A program made the translations under genes and the position numbers. Below the pieces are notes generated by a model, which did no database searches, was not told the DNA's origin, and saw only the letters and a program-made list of their open reading frames with translations. 64,000 nucleotides of DNA. It comes from Ursus arctos. Lineage: Eukaryota > Chordata > Mammalia > Carnivora > Ursidae. The stretch spans positions 6,582,199 to 6,646,198 of the forward strand of contig NW_026623078.1 in the NCBI RefSeq assembly GCF_023065955.2, given 5' to 3'. Shown here piece after piece: positions 24,058 through 36,987 of this stretch (its first letter is position 1; each line of letters opens with the position of its first letter).

Positions 24058-24329
24058 CTCTACCCCACTGGAATACCCTTTTATTTTTAACTCCTTAGCA
24101 TGTCCAGTCGTTCCCACACGGACTACTGTGCATTCCAGGAAGCCAGAGGAGAAAGCATCAGGTAGGTGTTCAGGTACCTGCGGTAGAGAAACATCTCCTT
24201 GTTTGGAAGCAAGAAATGCCACAGCATATCCCTCTTTTTAAAGAACTTAGTTCCCTTTACCTTATCCTGTCATAGATTCTTCAAAGTGGTGGCTGTTTTA
24301 ACTTTCACAAAAGGAAGACTTAAAACAGG

Positions 24330-25700
24330 AGTGACAGGCTACAGCAGCACTGTTGCTCATAGCTGATGGTTAGATTCTCCTCTATCACCCATTCTAAATC
24401 CCCCTGGCCTCAGACGGTTCTTCTGATGATCTCTGTTACTTGTCTACTGAGGTGAGCCAGTGTTTTATGAGCAGGTTAGCCCTGGTTGAAGTGTTCCTGC
24501 CCATCTACTGTTGCTACAGTTGCTCCACTACAGTTATCATCCATCACGGAGCCAACAAGGCATGCCTCAGTGGATCCCTAGTTTTAGACAAACTCTTCAC
24601 TGTATCACCCATTAACAAGCAGCAACCTGGTATTTATCCAATATGGGATAAAAATGAGGTAATTCGATCTTCTGAATGCTCGTCTTCCAATGTGAGGAAC
24701 CCCAAATGACAGAAAAGCAGGTAAACACTTTAGGTTTATTATAACCTGTACTGGGTCTCCCAAAAGAAGCAGTCTCCCCACTACAACAAAACCTAAAATG
24801 TGAGGGCAGAGAACAGAAATTATGCAAGAACTCCACTGAGATTTGTGGTAAGATTTATGATTTTCTCTACCCCTTTGCTTGCAAAACCTATGTATTTTTA
24901 CCAACAAGGGACACAGCACCATCTAAAGGTCACAGGATCAAAGCATATACATTGAAGCATAGACCCCAACTCTGCAAGGTATCATCTTCACTGGTGCCTC
25001 AGGTGTAACTGTAACAGGCTATTCCAATGTTCTATCAGATCAACAGCTCCTAGTCATGCAATGTAGGAAAAATGGGTTCCTTTGTTCTGCATGCTTATGT
25101 GTACTTTCTTAGATATAAAGCGGGTAGTCTTGGTCTAAGGAAATATTATGCAGGATTTCATACTGGAAATCAGACACTGCAAACACTTGGAGAGTGATGC
25201 AGGCCAAAGCACTCAAATTAGGAAAGATAATACATACTCAAAATACATATATGAATCCCCATAAGGATAAATATCTCCTCCAGTTTAGAAAGAGTTCAGT
25301 GCCAGCAACTACTGTCAACTGATTGATCTCAGTCCTTGAAACATGGTACCATTTCAAAGATCTCCCCGTGCTGCTGACAGGTCAAAGAGTCTACAGTGGC
25401 AGTAACAAGCAAAAAGTCACAGAAAAGCTCACTCTGTAGAGACTACCCATAGCATTCCTTTCTACCACATCTGTTTCATTCAAGGGTCCACTGTGCCAGC
25501 ATTAGGTTAGCTGAGGAGACTGCAACCATTTATCCTTTCAATTACCTAGTTCAACACGTTACACCTAATGATTCTTTAAATTAAATTCTCACTGTTCAAG
25601 TAAGTGGTGTAATTTCACTCTCCTGGTTGAAACCTGACTGCCACATTCCACTCCAATGAAAAAGAAAAACTTAAAACAATTCCACTAGGGAATTCTCCAA
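24330..25700 (-). mobile_element. Possible ancient ERVL-type internal remnant
   Basis: On the minus strand the segment order, and phrases such as the one ending in 'gatggtgctgtgtc' near 24910-24930, recall the part of ERVL-class elements between pol and the 3' LTR. The only open frames are short (105 codons or fewer) and there is no clear enzyme motif or LTR edge. This is recognition by wording only. It could be another old retroelement or unique DNA. Confidence 0.3.
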
Positions 25701-26701
25701 ACAAGGAACAAGAAAAAGCATTCTAAATCTCTTTTAGAAATCTATATTTAAAAAGATGATACAGTTTATATGACTGAGATAAAATAAAGGGTCTGACGGC
25801 CATACCAAAGACACAACAATCAGAGATCTTACTAAGTTACACACTTTTCTAAAAATTCAAGGATACAGGTAACTGTAAGACACAAGTGAAACTATGTCTG
25901 AGGTGCCAACATACCTCCCAGGTTCTCTCTTGTTGCACGAGGATGTTACATGGCCCAGATATAATAGATGAAGTCTCCAATGATACAAGAACTCTTATCA
26001 CTTACAAAAAGAGAGCTATTTTGGTCATGACATATCTCCTTTTTATATTCCAATATGTACAAAGAAAATATTAATATTTTGTTGTGCGTTCTATTTCATA
26101 AAACATAAACTCCAGGCTCATTTACCATGAGAAAACTAGAATGATAACGTATATCCTACTAACATTCCATTTTCTATCTTCTAATAAAGACCACTAGGAG
26201 GAAATCCAGTTACCGTGTATTCATGAATATTTGACCAGGTCATTTCTTCCTTTTACTCCCATTCATTCTCTCCCCCTCCTCATGCCTCTCTCTCCCTACC
26301 CCAACGCTTTTTCTTGACCATGAAACAGAAGGCTTATAGACCAGTTACTAATCCTTTCCTTCCAATGATCAGAGTTTTTAAAAAGACAATAACATTACAA
26401 GAAAGAAAAATAATAAACCAATTTGTATATCCTTTTAACACAGATACAAAAATCTAAAAAGTAATAACAAAATAGAAACACTGATATATGTAAGAGAAAA
26501 CACCAGGGTAAGTTGGTTGTATCTCAGAATGCAAGGTTGTTTTAACTGTTGGAAATCAATCAAAGGAGTTCACTATATCAAGTATATGAAGGGAAGAAAA
26601 ATCATACTAACGTTTTTATAGACATAGAAAAGGTGTTCTATTAAATCCAATACCTATTCTCAACAAATCTCTTAACAAGTTTTAGCACACTAGGTATAAA
26701 A

Positions 26702-27349
26702 TGTATGCTAGGTTGAACAGTGTCGCCACAAAATTCATGTCCATCCAGAACACAAGAATGTGATAAAATCTGGAAACAGTGTTTTTGTATATGTTTTTTT
26801 TTAAGATTCTATTTATTTATTTGACAGAGATAGAGACAGCCAGCGAGAGAGGGAACACAAGCAGGGGGAGTGGGAAAGGAAGAAGCAGGCTCATAGCAGA
26901 GGAGCCTGATGTGGGGCTCGATCCCATAACGCCGGGATCACGCCCTGAGCCAAAGGCAGACGCTCAACCGCTGTGCCACCCAGGAGCCCCTGTTTTTGTA
27001 TATGTTAGTAAGGTAAGGATCAAGATAACATCACAGTGAACTAGGATGGACATTAAATCCAACAGGTATCCTTATAAGAGGCAAAAAAGGACACAAAGAG
27101 ACACAAGGAGGGAAGCTATGTGAAGACAGAGGCAGAGATTGGAATTATGTTGTCACAAGCCAAGGAATGCCAGGAGTCGCCAACAGATGGAAAAAGCAAA
27201 GAAAAAAATCTCACCTGGAGTCTTCAGAGGGAATATGGATGAATCAACATCTTGATTTTGGATTTCTAGTTTCTAAAAATGTCAAAAAATAAATACCTGG
27301 ATTTTTAAGCCACAAAATTTGTGGTAATTGTTACAGCAGCCCTAGAAAA
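26702..27349 (+). mobile_element. MLT1-type LTR (ERVL-MaLR), with SINE inside
   Basis: A head like MLT1 ('ttgaacagtgtcgccacaaaattcatg') is followed after the SINE by 'ggtatccttataagaggc', 'tgtgaagacagaggcagag' and an end with 'taagccac', 'gttacagcagccctag'. These are typical MLT1 landmarks in the right order. It has no coding capacity. Confidence 0.8.
26796..26991 (-). mobile_element. Carnivore tRNA-derived SINE with perfect target duplication
   Basis: Reverse-oriented SINE: T-rich tail with 'ctatttatttatttgacag', then the complement of the tRNA-like head ending 'gctgtgccacccaggagcccc'. A perfect 15-bp duplication GTTTTTGTATATGTT lies at 26781-26795 and 26992-27006, so this is a relatively young insertion into the MLT1 LTR. 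Confidence 0.95.
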
Positions 27350-27514
27350 ATAAGAATAGAAGGGAACTTATTCTGATAAATAGTATTTACACAAAAACTA
27401 CAGGACACATTGCAGGTAATATATTAAGAGCTTTCCCCTGAGATCAGAAATACACCCACATTCCTCTTACAACTACTTCTATTTTGTATTTTACAAAGCA
27501 TCTCACAAGTAAAA

Positions 27515-27889
27515 TAAAACAAAAATACTAAACAAAATGTATAAAAATTGAGAGTTATAAATAAAACGCTTCTTCATATTATTTTCTCTCAGGCCCCTGT
27601 AGCATCCCCTATCTCTTCATAAATACTATTTAGTACACTATTAACTGTGGCTTTCAATAAATGATAAAATAAATGAGATAGTCTCAGAGAGTACAACAAA
27701 TATAAAAATACTTCCCAAAATGTTTTAAAAGCAAAAATATGCAAGCAATGAAAGCTTAGCTGTCATCAAAGTGACAGCAAACTCACAGGATTTTCAAAAA
27801 CCCAGACTATAAGTCTTAAAATCAACTGTAACCTAAGAGATATCAGGAAGAAAATATACATAGCATTCCCATCTTTTTGAGTTGAAAGT
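27515..27889. other. Non-coding stretch, nothing recognised
   Basis: AT-rich, with no ORF of note. Confidence 0.5.
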
Positions 27890-28112
27890 ATTTGTCAACC
27901 AACCTTAGCCCTACTGACACTCTGGGGAATCTAAGTCTTTTTGTGGGTCCTATTTGTTGTGGATTTTTGGCACTATGTCGGACCTACATCCAATAGATGC
28001 CCGGAGCAGCAAAGGTCACTGTCCACATCACGATCATCAAGAATATCTCTACATATCACCAAACACCTCCTAAGCAACACAATCATCCTGGGTTGAGGGT
28101 CACTATTTTAAA
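27890..28112 (+). mobile_element. MER5A-like hAT DNA transposon remnant
   Basis: Characteristic order of the non-autonomous hAT-Charlie element: 'ttagccctactgacactctgg', then 'tgttgtggatttttggcac', 'ccaatagatgcccggagcagc' and 'catcctgggttgagggtcact'. No transposase is encoded. Confidence 0.8.
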
Positions 28113-28224
28113 GGTAATTATTCATTTTCACTCAATTCCTTCTTATGGAACTCACATTACATGCCAATGTCAAGCATTTAGTCTGTACTAAAAACTGGCA
28201 ACATATCAGAAATGTATTATTATA

Positions 28225-29705
28225 ATAAACATATTATAAAAGGCATCCAAATTGTCAAGGGAGAAGTCAAACTTTCACTACTACAGATGACATGGTATTC
28301 TATAGAGAAAACCCATAAGATTCCACCAAAAAAATTGCTACAACTGATACACTATACAAAGTCAACATACAGGAATGTGTTGCATTTCTATACACTGATA
28401 ATGAAGCAGCAGAAAGAGAAATCAAGAAATCAATCTCATTTATTGCACAAAAAGTTATAAGATACCTAGGAATAAACCTCACCAAAGAGGTAAAAGATCT
28501 GTTCTCTGAAAACTTATAAAACACTGATGAAAGAAATTGAAGATGACACAAAGAAATGGAAAAGTATTTCATACTGATGGATTAGAACAAATATTGTTAA
28601 AATGTCTACACTACCCAAAGCAATCTACACATTTAAGCAGCCAAAACAATCTTGAAAAACAAAAGCAAAACCAGAGGCATCACAATTCCAGACTCAAGTT
28701 ATATTACAAAGCTGTTGTCAAGACTGTATGGTACTGGCACAAAAACAGACACACAGTTCAATGGGACCAAATGGAAAACAGAAATGAATGGTCAACTTAT
28801 CTTCAACAAAGTGGGAAAATATCCAATGGAAAAAAGGCAGTCTCTTCAACAAATGGGAAAACTGAACAGCACCATGGAAAAGAATGAAACTTGACCACTT
28901 TCTTACACCACACACAAAAATAAATTCCAAATGGATGAACGACCTAAATGTGAGACAGAAAACCATCAAAATTCTAAAGGAGTACACAGGCAGCAACCTC
29001 TTTGACCTAGGCTGCAGCAACTTCTTGCTAGATACATCTCCAAAGGCAAGGGAAATGAGCAAAAATGAACTATTGGGACTTCATCAAGATAAAAAGCTTC
29101 TGCACAGTGAAGGACACAATCAATGAAACCAAAAGGCAACATTAGGAATGGGAGAAGGTATTTGCAAATGACATATCTGATAAAGGGTTAGTATCTAAAA
29201 TCTATAAAGAACTTATCAAACTCAACACCTAAAAAATGAATAACCCAGGTAAGTAAGGGGCAGAAGACATGAACAGACATTTTTCCAAAGAAGACATACA
29301 GATGGCTAACAGACACATGAAAAGATGCTCAACATCAGTTATCATCAGGGAAATACACATCAAAACTACAATGAGATATCACCTCACACCTGTCAAAACA
29401 GCAAAAATTAACAACACAAGAGACAACTGATGTTGGTGAGAATGGGGAGAAAGGGGAACCATCTTACTCTCTTGTTGGGAATGCAAACTGGTGCAGACAG
29501 TCTGAAAAACACTCTGCAGTTTCTTCAAAAAGTTAAAAATAACTACTCAGCAACTGAACTACTAGGTATTTACCCAAAGTGTACAAAAATACTGATTCAA
29601 AGGGATACATGCACTCCAATGTTTACAGCAGCATAATCAACAATAGCCAAATTATGGAAAAAGCCCAAGTGCTCATCAACTGATGAGTGGATAAAGAAGT
29701 GGTAT

Positions 29706-29773
<68 letters not shown>

Positions 29774-30178
29774 GAATATATTACTCAGCCATGAAAAAGA
29801 ATGAAATCTTGCCATTTGCAACAACATGGTTGGAGCTAGAGAGTATTATGCTAAGTGAAATGATTTAGTCAGAGAAAGACAAATATCATATGATTTCATT
29901 CACATGAAGAATTAAAAAAAAAAGATGTACATGGGGAGAGAAAAAAGAGAGACGCAAGCCATAAAGCAGACTCTTAACTACAGAGAACAAACTGATGATT
30001 GCTGGAGGGAAGATGGACAGGGAGATGGGTTAAATGGGTGATGAGTTAAGGAGGGCAACTGTTGTGATGAGCACTGGGTGTTGTATGTAAGGCATGAATC
30101 ACTAAATCCTACACGTGAAACTAATATTACACTGTATGTTAGCTAACTGGAATTTAAATAAAATCTTGAGAGAAAAAA
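28225..30178 (+). mobile_element. 5'-truncated L1: end of ORF2 and 3'UTR
   Basis: It starts within the L1 reverse transcriptase near the catalytic loop (28230-28310), continues through the ORF2 C-terminal region and ends in a 3'UTR with 'gagcactgggtgttgtatg' and 'aaataaaatc' plus an A-rich tail (about 30160-30178). Many stops and frameshifts break ORF2. Pieces appear at 28537-28887, 28884-29126 and 29430-29636. A CA repeat has grown inside (29706-29772). Confidence 0.9.
29706..29772 (+). repeat. (CA)n microsatellite inside L1
   Basis: About 33 CA units with one interruption ('acaaac'). It sits in the L1 where intact copies have 'tatatatacaatggaata', a natural seed for dinucleotide expansion. 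Confidence 0.95.
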
Positions 30179-30189
30179 AACACAGCCAT

Positions 30190-31026
30190 AAAAATAATCC
30201 CCAGGTGTGAAGAAGAATTGGAATTCACAGTTTCTATATCATGTTACCTACAGAGTCCAGTTTTCAACAAAAATTTATGAATTATGCAAAAAACACCAGT
30301 AAATAATATCTATACTCAGAGGGACATAAATAGACAATTAAACTGTCTTTGGAGGGACCCAGATTTTGGATTTGGCAGACAAAACCTTTAAATCACCTAT
30401 TATTAATATGTTCAAAGAACCAAAGAAAGCCAAATTTAAAAGACTGAAAGTATGAAAGCAATGACATAACAGAGGATATCAAAAAAGATAAATTATTTTA
30501 AAATGACTGCATTTGAATTTGAGAGTTTAAGTATATAACTACTTTCTTCATTAAAAGGGCTCAAAAACAGCTATGAGATGGCAGAATAAAGAACCAGTGA
30601 TTTAAAGATACACTAACAAATTATTCACTCTGAACAGCAAAAAGCAAGAAAGTGTATCAATATATAACTGAAGAGAGCCTCAGAGACCTGTGAAACAGCA
30701 ACAAGCACACCAATCTGTGCAATAGGAGACCCACAAGAGAGAGAAAAAGAGGCAGAAAAAAATATTTGAAAACAATAATAGCCAAAAATTTCTCACAGTG
30801 GATGAAAAATAAATCTACAGATCCAAAATTCAAAAGCTCAATGAATTTCAAGGAGGATGAATATAAACCCTTACTTACTCCCATGTGCAAAAAATAACAA
30901 AATATATCTCAAATACCTGAATGTAAGAGCTATAGTCTAAAACGTTAGAACAAACCAAGGAGAAAATCTTCTTGATCATGAATTAGGGGGACTGTTCTAG
31001 GTAAGGAACAAAAGCATGATCCATAT
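30190..31026 (+). mobile_element. Ancient L1M remnant (ORF1- and ORF2-like)
   Basis: The stretch 30230-30880 has the wording of old L1 ORF1 ('gattttggatttggcagac', then 'gagagagaaaaagaggcag'). The stretch 30900-31026 resembles an old ORF2 segment ending 'aaagcatgatccatataaaaag'. It is heavily mutated. It is the background into which the 5'-inverted L1 at 31040-39087 inserted. Confidence 0.65.
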
Positions 31027-32057
31027 AAAAAGAAATAAAAATATCTTCTCCCATTCCATAGGTTGCCTTTTAGTTTTGTTGACTATTTCCCTTGCCGTGC
31101 AGAATATTTTTATCTTGCAGTGGGGGGAAAGATGGCGGAGGAGTAGGGGACCCTTTTTCAGCTGCTCCCCTGAATCCAGCTGGATATCTACCTGAACATC
31201 CTGAACACCCACGAAACCAGCCTGAGATAGGAAGATATATCTGGATCTCTACAAACGAACATCTCCAGTGCTGAGTATTGACGTATAAAGTGGGGAACCG
31301 TGAATCTCTGCACAGATATCGGAAGATAAACGGAAGGGGGAGGGAGCTGCTGCCTTTGGGCACCGGGAAGCAGTAGCCACCTGCATTGGGGAGCGGCAGG
31401 ACTCATGAACCAGCACCCACGAGAGAGCAGACTGAGACCAAGACCGTGAGCCCGAGAACGCACATGCAAACAGACTGAAAATGGGAGCACCAGAGTTCTC
31501 CGGAGTGCTCACTGGAACCGGACTGATACTGGGAGCTCAGGAGCGCACATGGGAACCGGGGGCGGCTGGCAGTTTTAGAAGCACAAAGGACAGAGACGTG
31601 CCAGCCCTGAAAGTGAGGGCTGAGAGAGTGCTGTGAGGCACACATCCTGGGACTCTGCAGGGTTTTCAATAGCATCAACGGAAACAGAGTTAGAGTGGCC
31701 AGGAGAGCTCAGTGAAGAGTGGACTGCAATCTCTCTGTTCTGAGACAGGCTGGGATTTGGCCACCGCTGCTCTGACTCTCAGAAGAGGCACAGAAAACTG
31801 CCAGGGAAAGCTGCCAGAGAACAAAAGCCTGGAAATACGGGTTCATATTGTGCCCATCCCTGTCTCCCCCTCAGAAGGGATGGGGTAACTCTACCCAAAC
31901 AGGGTTGCCTGAGTATCAGTGTGGCAGCCCCTCCCCCAGAAGGAAGGATGAAAATTAAGAAGCCTACATCCCTAAGGTCCCTGAAAAACAAGTGCACACT
32001 GCTGGGTCTTGGTCAATAATTTGGGCTCTGTGCATCCCCACAACCTTTCCTCATCAG

Positions 32058-32949
32058 AATGAAGAGAAGAAATGCTCATCAAAGAAAGGAGACAGAGACT
32101 GTGCCCTCTTCCACAGAAATGATGGATATGGATATAACCAAATTGTCAGAAATGGAGATCAGAGTAATAATGGTCAAGTGATGTGTAGGGTTGAAAAAAA
32201 TATTAATGAAAATATTAATGAGAATATGGAATCTCTAAGGGCGGAAATTAGAGCAAATCTGGCAGAAATTAAAAATGCTATGAATCAAATGTAGTCTAAA
32301 CTAGATGCTCTGACAGCCAGGGTAAATGAGGCAGAACTAATTAGTGAATTGGAGGATGGGATGGCAGAAGAGAAAATTAAAAGAGAAAGTTGGCTCAAAA
32401 AATTCCAATCTCAAGAATGTAGATTACAGGAGATTACTGACTCAATGAAATGTTCCAATGTCAGAATCACTGGCATCCCCGAGGGGGTGGAGAAAGGGAG
32501 AGATCTAGAAGAGATATTTGAACAAATAGTAGCTGAGAATATCCCTAATCTGGCAAAGGAAATAAGCGTTCATGTCCAAGGGGCAGAGAGGACCCCTCCC
32601 AAGATCAATGAGAACAGACCTACACCACATCACATCATAGTGCACTTCTCAAATATTGGACCAAGGACACAGTCTTGAAAGTGTCCAGGGGGAAGAAAAT
32701 CCTTACGTAAAGAGGGAAGAATATCAGAATAACGTCAGTCTGTCTACAGAGATCTGGCAGGCCAGGAAGGGTTGGCAAGCTATTTTCAAAGCTTTAACTG
32801 AGAAGAACAGGCAGCCAAGGATCCTTTATCCAGCAAGGCTGTCATTCAGAATTGATGGAGAGACAAGGACATTCCAAGACTGGCAGAAACTAAAGGAATT
32901 TGTGACCACCAAGCCAGCCCTACGAGAGTTATTAAGGGGGGTTCTATAA
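32058..32949 (+). pseudogene. L1 ORF1 (RNA-binding protein), broken
   Basis: ORF1p is the L1 nucleic-acid chaperone that coats L1 RNA: coiled coil, RRM, C-terminal domain. Here an ATG near 32058 opens a frame that meets a TGA near 32183. A part of the coiled-coil and RRM region is open at 32349-32678. The C-terminal part is open at 32656-32949 in another frame, ending with the LRELLRGVL-type tail. At least one stop and two frameshifts break the gene. Confidence 0.85.
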
Positions 32950-33029
32950 AAGTAAAAAGGAACAAAGAGTGATACAGAACAGAAATTTACAATCTATAGA
33001 GACAAAGACTTCATAGGCAACATGACATC

Positions 33030-36000
33030 ATTAAAATCATATCTCTAAATCACTCTCAATGTGAATGGCCTAAATGCTCCCATAAATGCCACAGGGTTGC
33101 AGATTGGATAAAAAGACATGATCCATCCATTTGTTGTCTACAAGAGACTCATTTTGAACCTAAAGATACATCCAGTATGAAAGTGATGGGATGGAAAACC
33201 ATTTTTCATGCCAATGGACCTCAAAAGAAAACTGGGATAGCGATTCTCATATCAGACAGATTAGATTTTAAACTAAAGACTGTAGTTAGAGATACAGAAT
33301 GACACTATATTATTCTTAAAGGATGGATCCAACAAGTGGATATGACAATTATAAATATCTATAGCCCCCAAAAAAGGGGAGGAGCAAGATACACAAGCCA
33401 ACTCTTTAGCAGAACAAAGAGACATATAGATAATAATATGTTAATAGTAGGGGACCTCAACACTCTGCTCTCAGCAATAGACAGATCACCTAAGCAGAAA
33501 ATCAACAAAGAAACGAGCTTTGAATGACATACTGGACCAGATGCACCTCATAGATATATACAGAACACTATACCCCAGAACAACAGAATACTCATTCTTT
33601 TCGAATGCACATGGAATTTCTCCAGAATAGACCATATGCTGGGTCACAAAACAGGTCTCAACCAATACCAAAAGCCTGAGATTATTCAGACCACAATGCT
33701 TTGAAACTGAAACTCAATCACAAGGAAGAATTTGGAAGAAACTCAAACACTTCGAACCTAAGAACCATCTTGCTTAAGAATGACTGGGTAAACCAGGATT
33801 TTAAAAATCAGATTAAACAATTTTTGGAGACCAATGAGAATGAAAACATATCAGTCCAAAACCTGCAAAGGTGGTCCAAAGGGAAAAATACATAGCCACC
33901 CAAGCCTCACTCAAAAGAATAGAAAAATCTAAAATGCAGTTTTTATATTCTCACCTCAAGCCGCTGGAGTTGGAACAGAAGAACAGGCCTAACCCAAGCA
34001 CGAGAAAGCAGTTGATTAAGATTAGAGCAGAGATCAATGAATTAGAAACCAGCAGCACAGTAGAGAAGCTCAACAGAACTAGAAGCTGGTTCTTTGAAAG
34101 AATAAATAAGATCGATAAGCCACTGGAAAGACTTATTCAAAAGAATAAAGAAAAGACATATATTAATAAAATTATGAATGAAAGGGGAGAGATCATGACC
34201 AACACCAATGAAATAGGAAGGATTATTAGAAACTTGTATCAACAGCTTTTGCCAATAAATTAAACCCCCTGGAAGAAATGGATGCCTTCCTGGAAACCTA
34301 TAAACTACCAAGACTGAAACAGGAAGAAATTGATTATTTAAACAGACTGATTATGAAGAGACTGAAGCAGTGATCTAAAACCTCCCCAAAAACAAGAGTC
34401 CAGGCCCTGACGGATTCCCCAGGGAATTCTACCAAACATTCAAAGAAGAAATAATACCTACTGAAGCTGTTTCAAAAAATAGAAACAAAAGGAAAACTAC
34501 CAAACTCATTCTATGAGGCCAGTATTACCTTCATCCCAAACCAGGCAAAGATGCCATCAAAAAGGAGAATTACAGACTGATATCTCTGATGAATATGGAT
34601 GCCATATTTCTCAGCAAGATCCTACCTAATAGGAACCAACAGTACATTAAAAGGATTATCCATCATGATCAAGTGGGATTCATCCCTGGGATGCAAGGGT
34701 GGTTCAACATTCACAAATTGATCAGTGTGATAGATCATATCAACAAGAAAAGAGTCAAGAACCATATGATCCTCTCAATGGATGCAGAAAAAGCATTTGA
34801 CAAAATACAGCATCCTTTCATGATTAAAACACTTCAAAGTGTAGGGATAGAGGGTACATTCCTCAATCACATAAAAACCATCTATGAAAAGCCTACAGCA
34901 AATATCATTGTCAATGGCGGAAAGCTGGAAGCCTTTCCCTTAAGATCAGGAACACGACAAGGATGCCCACTCTCGCCACTATTATTCAGCATAGTACTAG
35001 AAGTCCTTGCAACAGCAATCAGACAACAAAAAGGGATAAAAGGTATTCAAATAGGCAAAGAAGAAGTCAAACTGTCTCTCTTCGCATATGACACGATATT
35101 CTATACGGAAAACCCAAAAGACTTCACCCCCAAACTACTAGAACTTACAGAGTAATTCAGTAATGTGACGGGATACAAAATCAATGCTCAGAAATCAGTT
35201 GCATTTCTATACACAAACAATGAGACTGAAGAAAGAGAAATTAAGAATCCATTCCATTTACAATAGCACCAAAAATCATACGTTATCTCGGAATTAACTT
35301 AACCAGAGATGTAAAGGATCTATATTCTAGAAACTACAAATCACTGTTGAAAGACACTAAAGAAGACATAAAAAGAAGGAAAAATATTGCATGCTCATAG
35401 ATCGGAAGAATTAACATAGTTAAAATGTCTATGCTACCCAGAGCAATCTACACTTTCTCTGCCATCCCGATCAAAATACCAATGACGTTTTTCAATGAAC
35501 TGGAACAAACAGCCCTTAAATTTGTGTGGAACCAGAAAAGGCCCCGAATCGCCAAGGAATTGTTGAAAAGGAAAAACAAAGCTGGGGGCATCACATTGCT
35601 GATTTCAAGGTATACTAGAAAGCTGTGATAAAAAAGATAGCATGGTACCAGCACAAAAACAGACACAAAGACCAATGGAACAGAATAGAGAACCCAGAAA
35701 TGGACCCTCGGCTCCTTGGGCAAGTAATCTTTGATAAAGCAGGAAAAAACATCCAGCAGAAAAAAGACAGTCTCTTCAATAAATGGTGCTGGGAAAATTG
35801 GACAGCTACATGCAAAAGAATGAAACTTGACCACTCTCTCACACCATACACAAAAATAAACTCCAAATGGATGAAAGAACTCGATGTGAGACAGGAATCC
35901 ATCAAAATCCTAGAGGAGAACATAGGCAGCAACCTCTACGACATTGGCCACGGCAACTTTTTTCATGACACATCTCCAAAGGCAAGAGAAACAAAACAAA

Positions 36001-36775
36001 AAATGAACTTGTGGGACTTCATCAAGTAAAAACAGTCAGAAAAACTAAGAGGCAGCCCATGGAGTGGGAGAAGATACTTGCAAATGACACTACAGATAAA
36101 AGACTGGTATCCAAGATCTACAAAGAGCTTCTCAAACTCAGTACATGAGAAACAGCAAATCAAAAATGGGCAGAAGATATGAACACTTTTACAATGAAGA
36201 CATACAAATGGCTAACAGACACATGAAAAAATGTTCAAAATCATTAGCCATCAGGGAAATTCAAATCAAAACCACCTTGAGATACCACCTACAGCAGTTA
36301 GAATGGCAAAAATTGACAAGGCAAGAAACAACAAATGTTGGAGAGGATGTGGAGAAAGGGGGTCCCTATTACACTGCTGGTGGGAATGCAAGTTGGTACA
36401 GCCATTTTGGAAAGCAGTGTGGAGGTCCCTTAAAAATTGAATAATTGAGCTACCCTATGACCCAGCCATTGCACTACTGGGTATTTACCCCAAAGATACA
36501 GACGTAGTGAAGAGAAGGGCCATATGCACTGCAATGTTCATAGCAGCGTTGTCCACAATAGTTAAATTTTGGAAGGGCCGAGATGCCCTTCAACAGACAA
36601 ATGGATAAAGAAGATATGGTCCATATATACTATGGAATATTACTCAGCCATCAGAAAGAATGATTACCCAACATTTGCACCAACATGGATGGGACTGGAG
36701 GAGATTATGCTAAGTGAAATAAGTCAAGCACAGAAAGACAATTATCATATGGTTTCACTCATTTATGGAACATAA
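33030..36775 (+). pseudogene. L1 ORF2 (endonuclease and reverse transcriptase), broken
   Basis: ORF2p nicks target DNA and reverse-transcribes L1 RNA. The order of domains is kept: endonuclease (about 33040-33720, with QETHF and GDLNT), reverse transcriptase (best open part 34589-35155, with [11 protein letters not shown] and the [13 protein letters not shown] motif) and the Cys/His-rich C-terminal region (about 36320-36420). The usual FADD catalytic motif reads FAYD at 35081-35092, losing one of the two aspartates. Many frameshifts and stops follow, so it is not functional. Confidence 0.9.
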
Positions 36776-36782
36776 GAAATAG

Positions 36783-36987
36783 TAGGGGGGCGCCTGTTGG
36801 CTCAGTCATTAAGTGTCTGCCTTCGGCTCAGGGTGTGATCCCAGCATTCTGGGATTGAGTCCCACATTGGGCTCCTCCGCTTGGAGCCTGCTTCTTCCTC
36901 TCCCACTCCCTCTGCTTGTGTTCCCTCTCTCTCTGGCTGTCTCTCTCTGTCAAATAAATAAATAAATAAATAAAATCTTAAAGAAAG
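36783..36987 (+). mobile_element. Carnivore tRNA-derived SINE in L1 3'UTR
   Basis: Head 'ggggcgcctgttggctcag', CT-rich tract, then (AAAT)n and 'aaaatctta'. A perfect 10-bp duplication TAAGAAATAG lies at 36773-36782 and 36988-36997. This is the youngest layer of the stack. Confidence 0.95.

Larger units (their letters stand above)
26380..27510 (+). mobile_element. Old L1 ORF2 remnant, split by an MLT1 LTR
   Basis: The part 26380-26700 reads as a decayed L1 reverse transcriptase region ('gcaaggttgttttaac ... gttcactatatcaag'). The reading continues at about 27350 ('gaatagaagggaacttattctg ... tttcccctgagatcag'). The gap between is an LTR insertion. Confidence 0.75.

Noticed and set aside
29597..29827. 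ORF with a Cys-Val repeat
   Set aside because: Translation of the (CA)n microsatellite.
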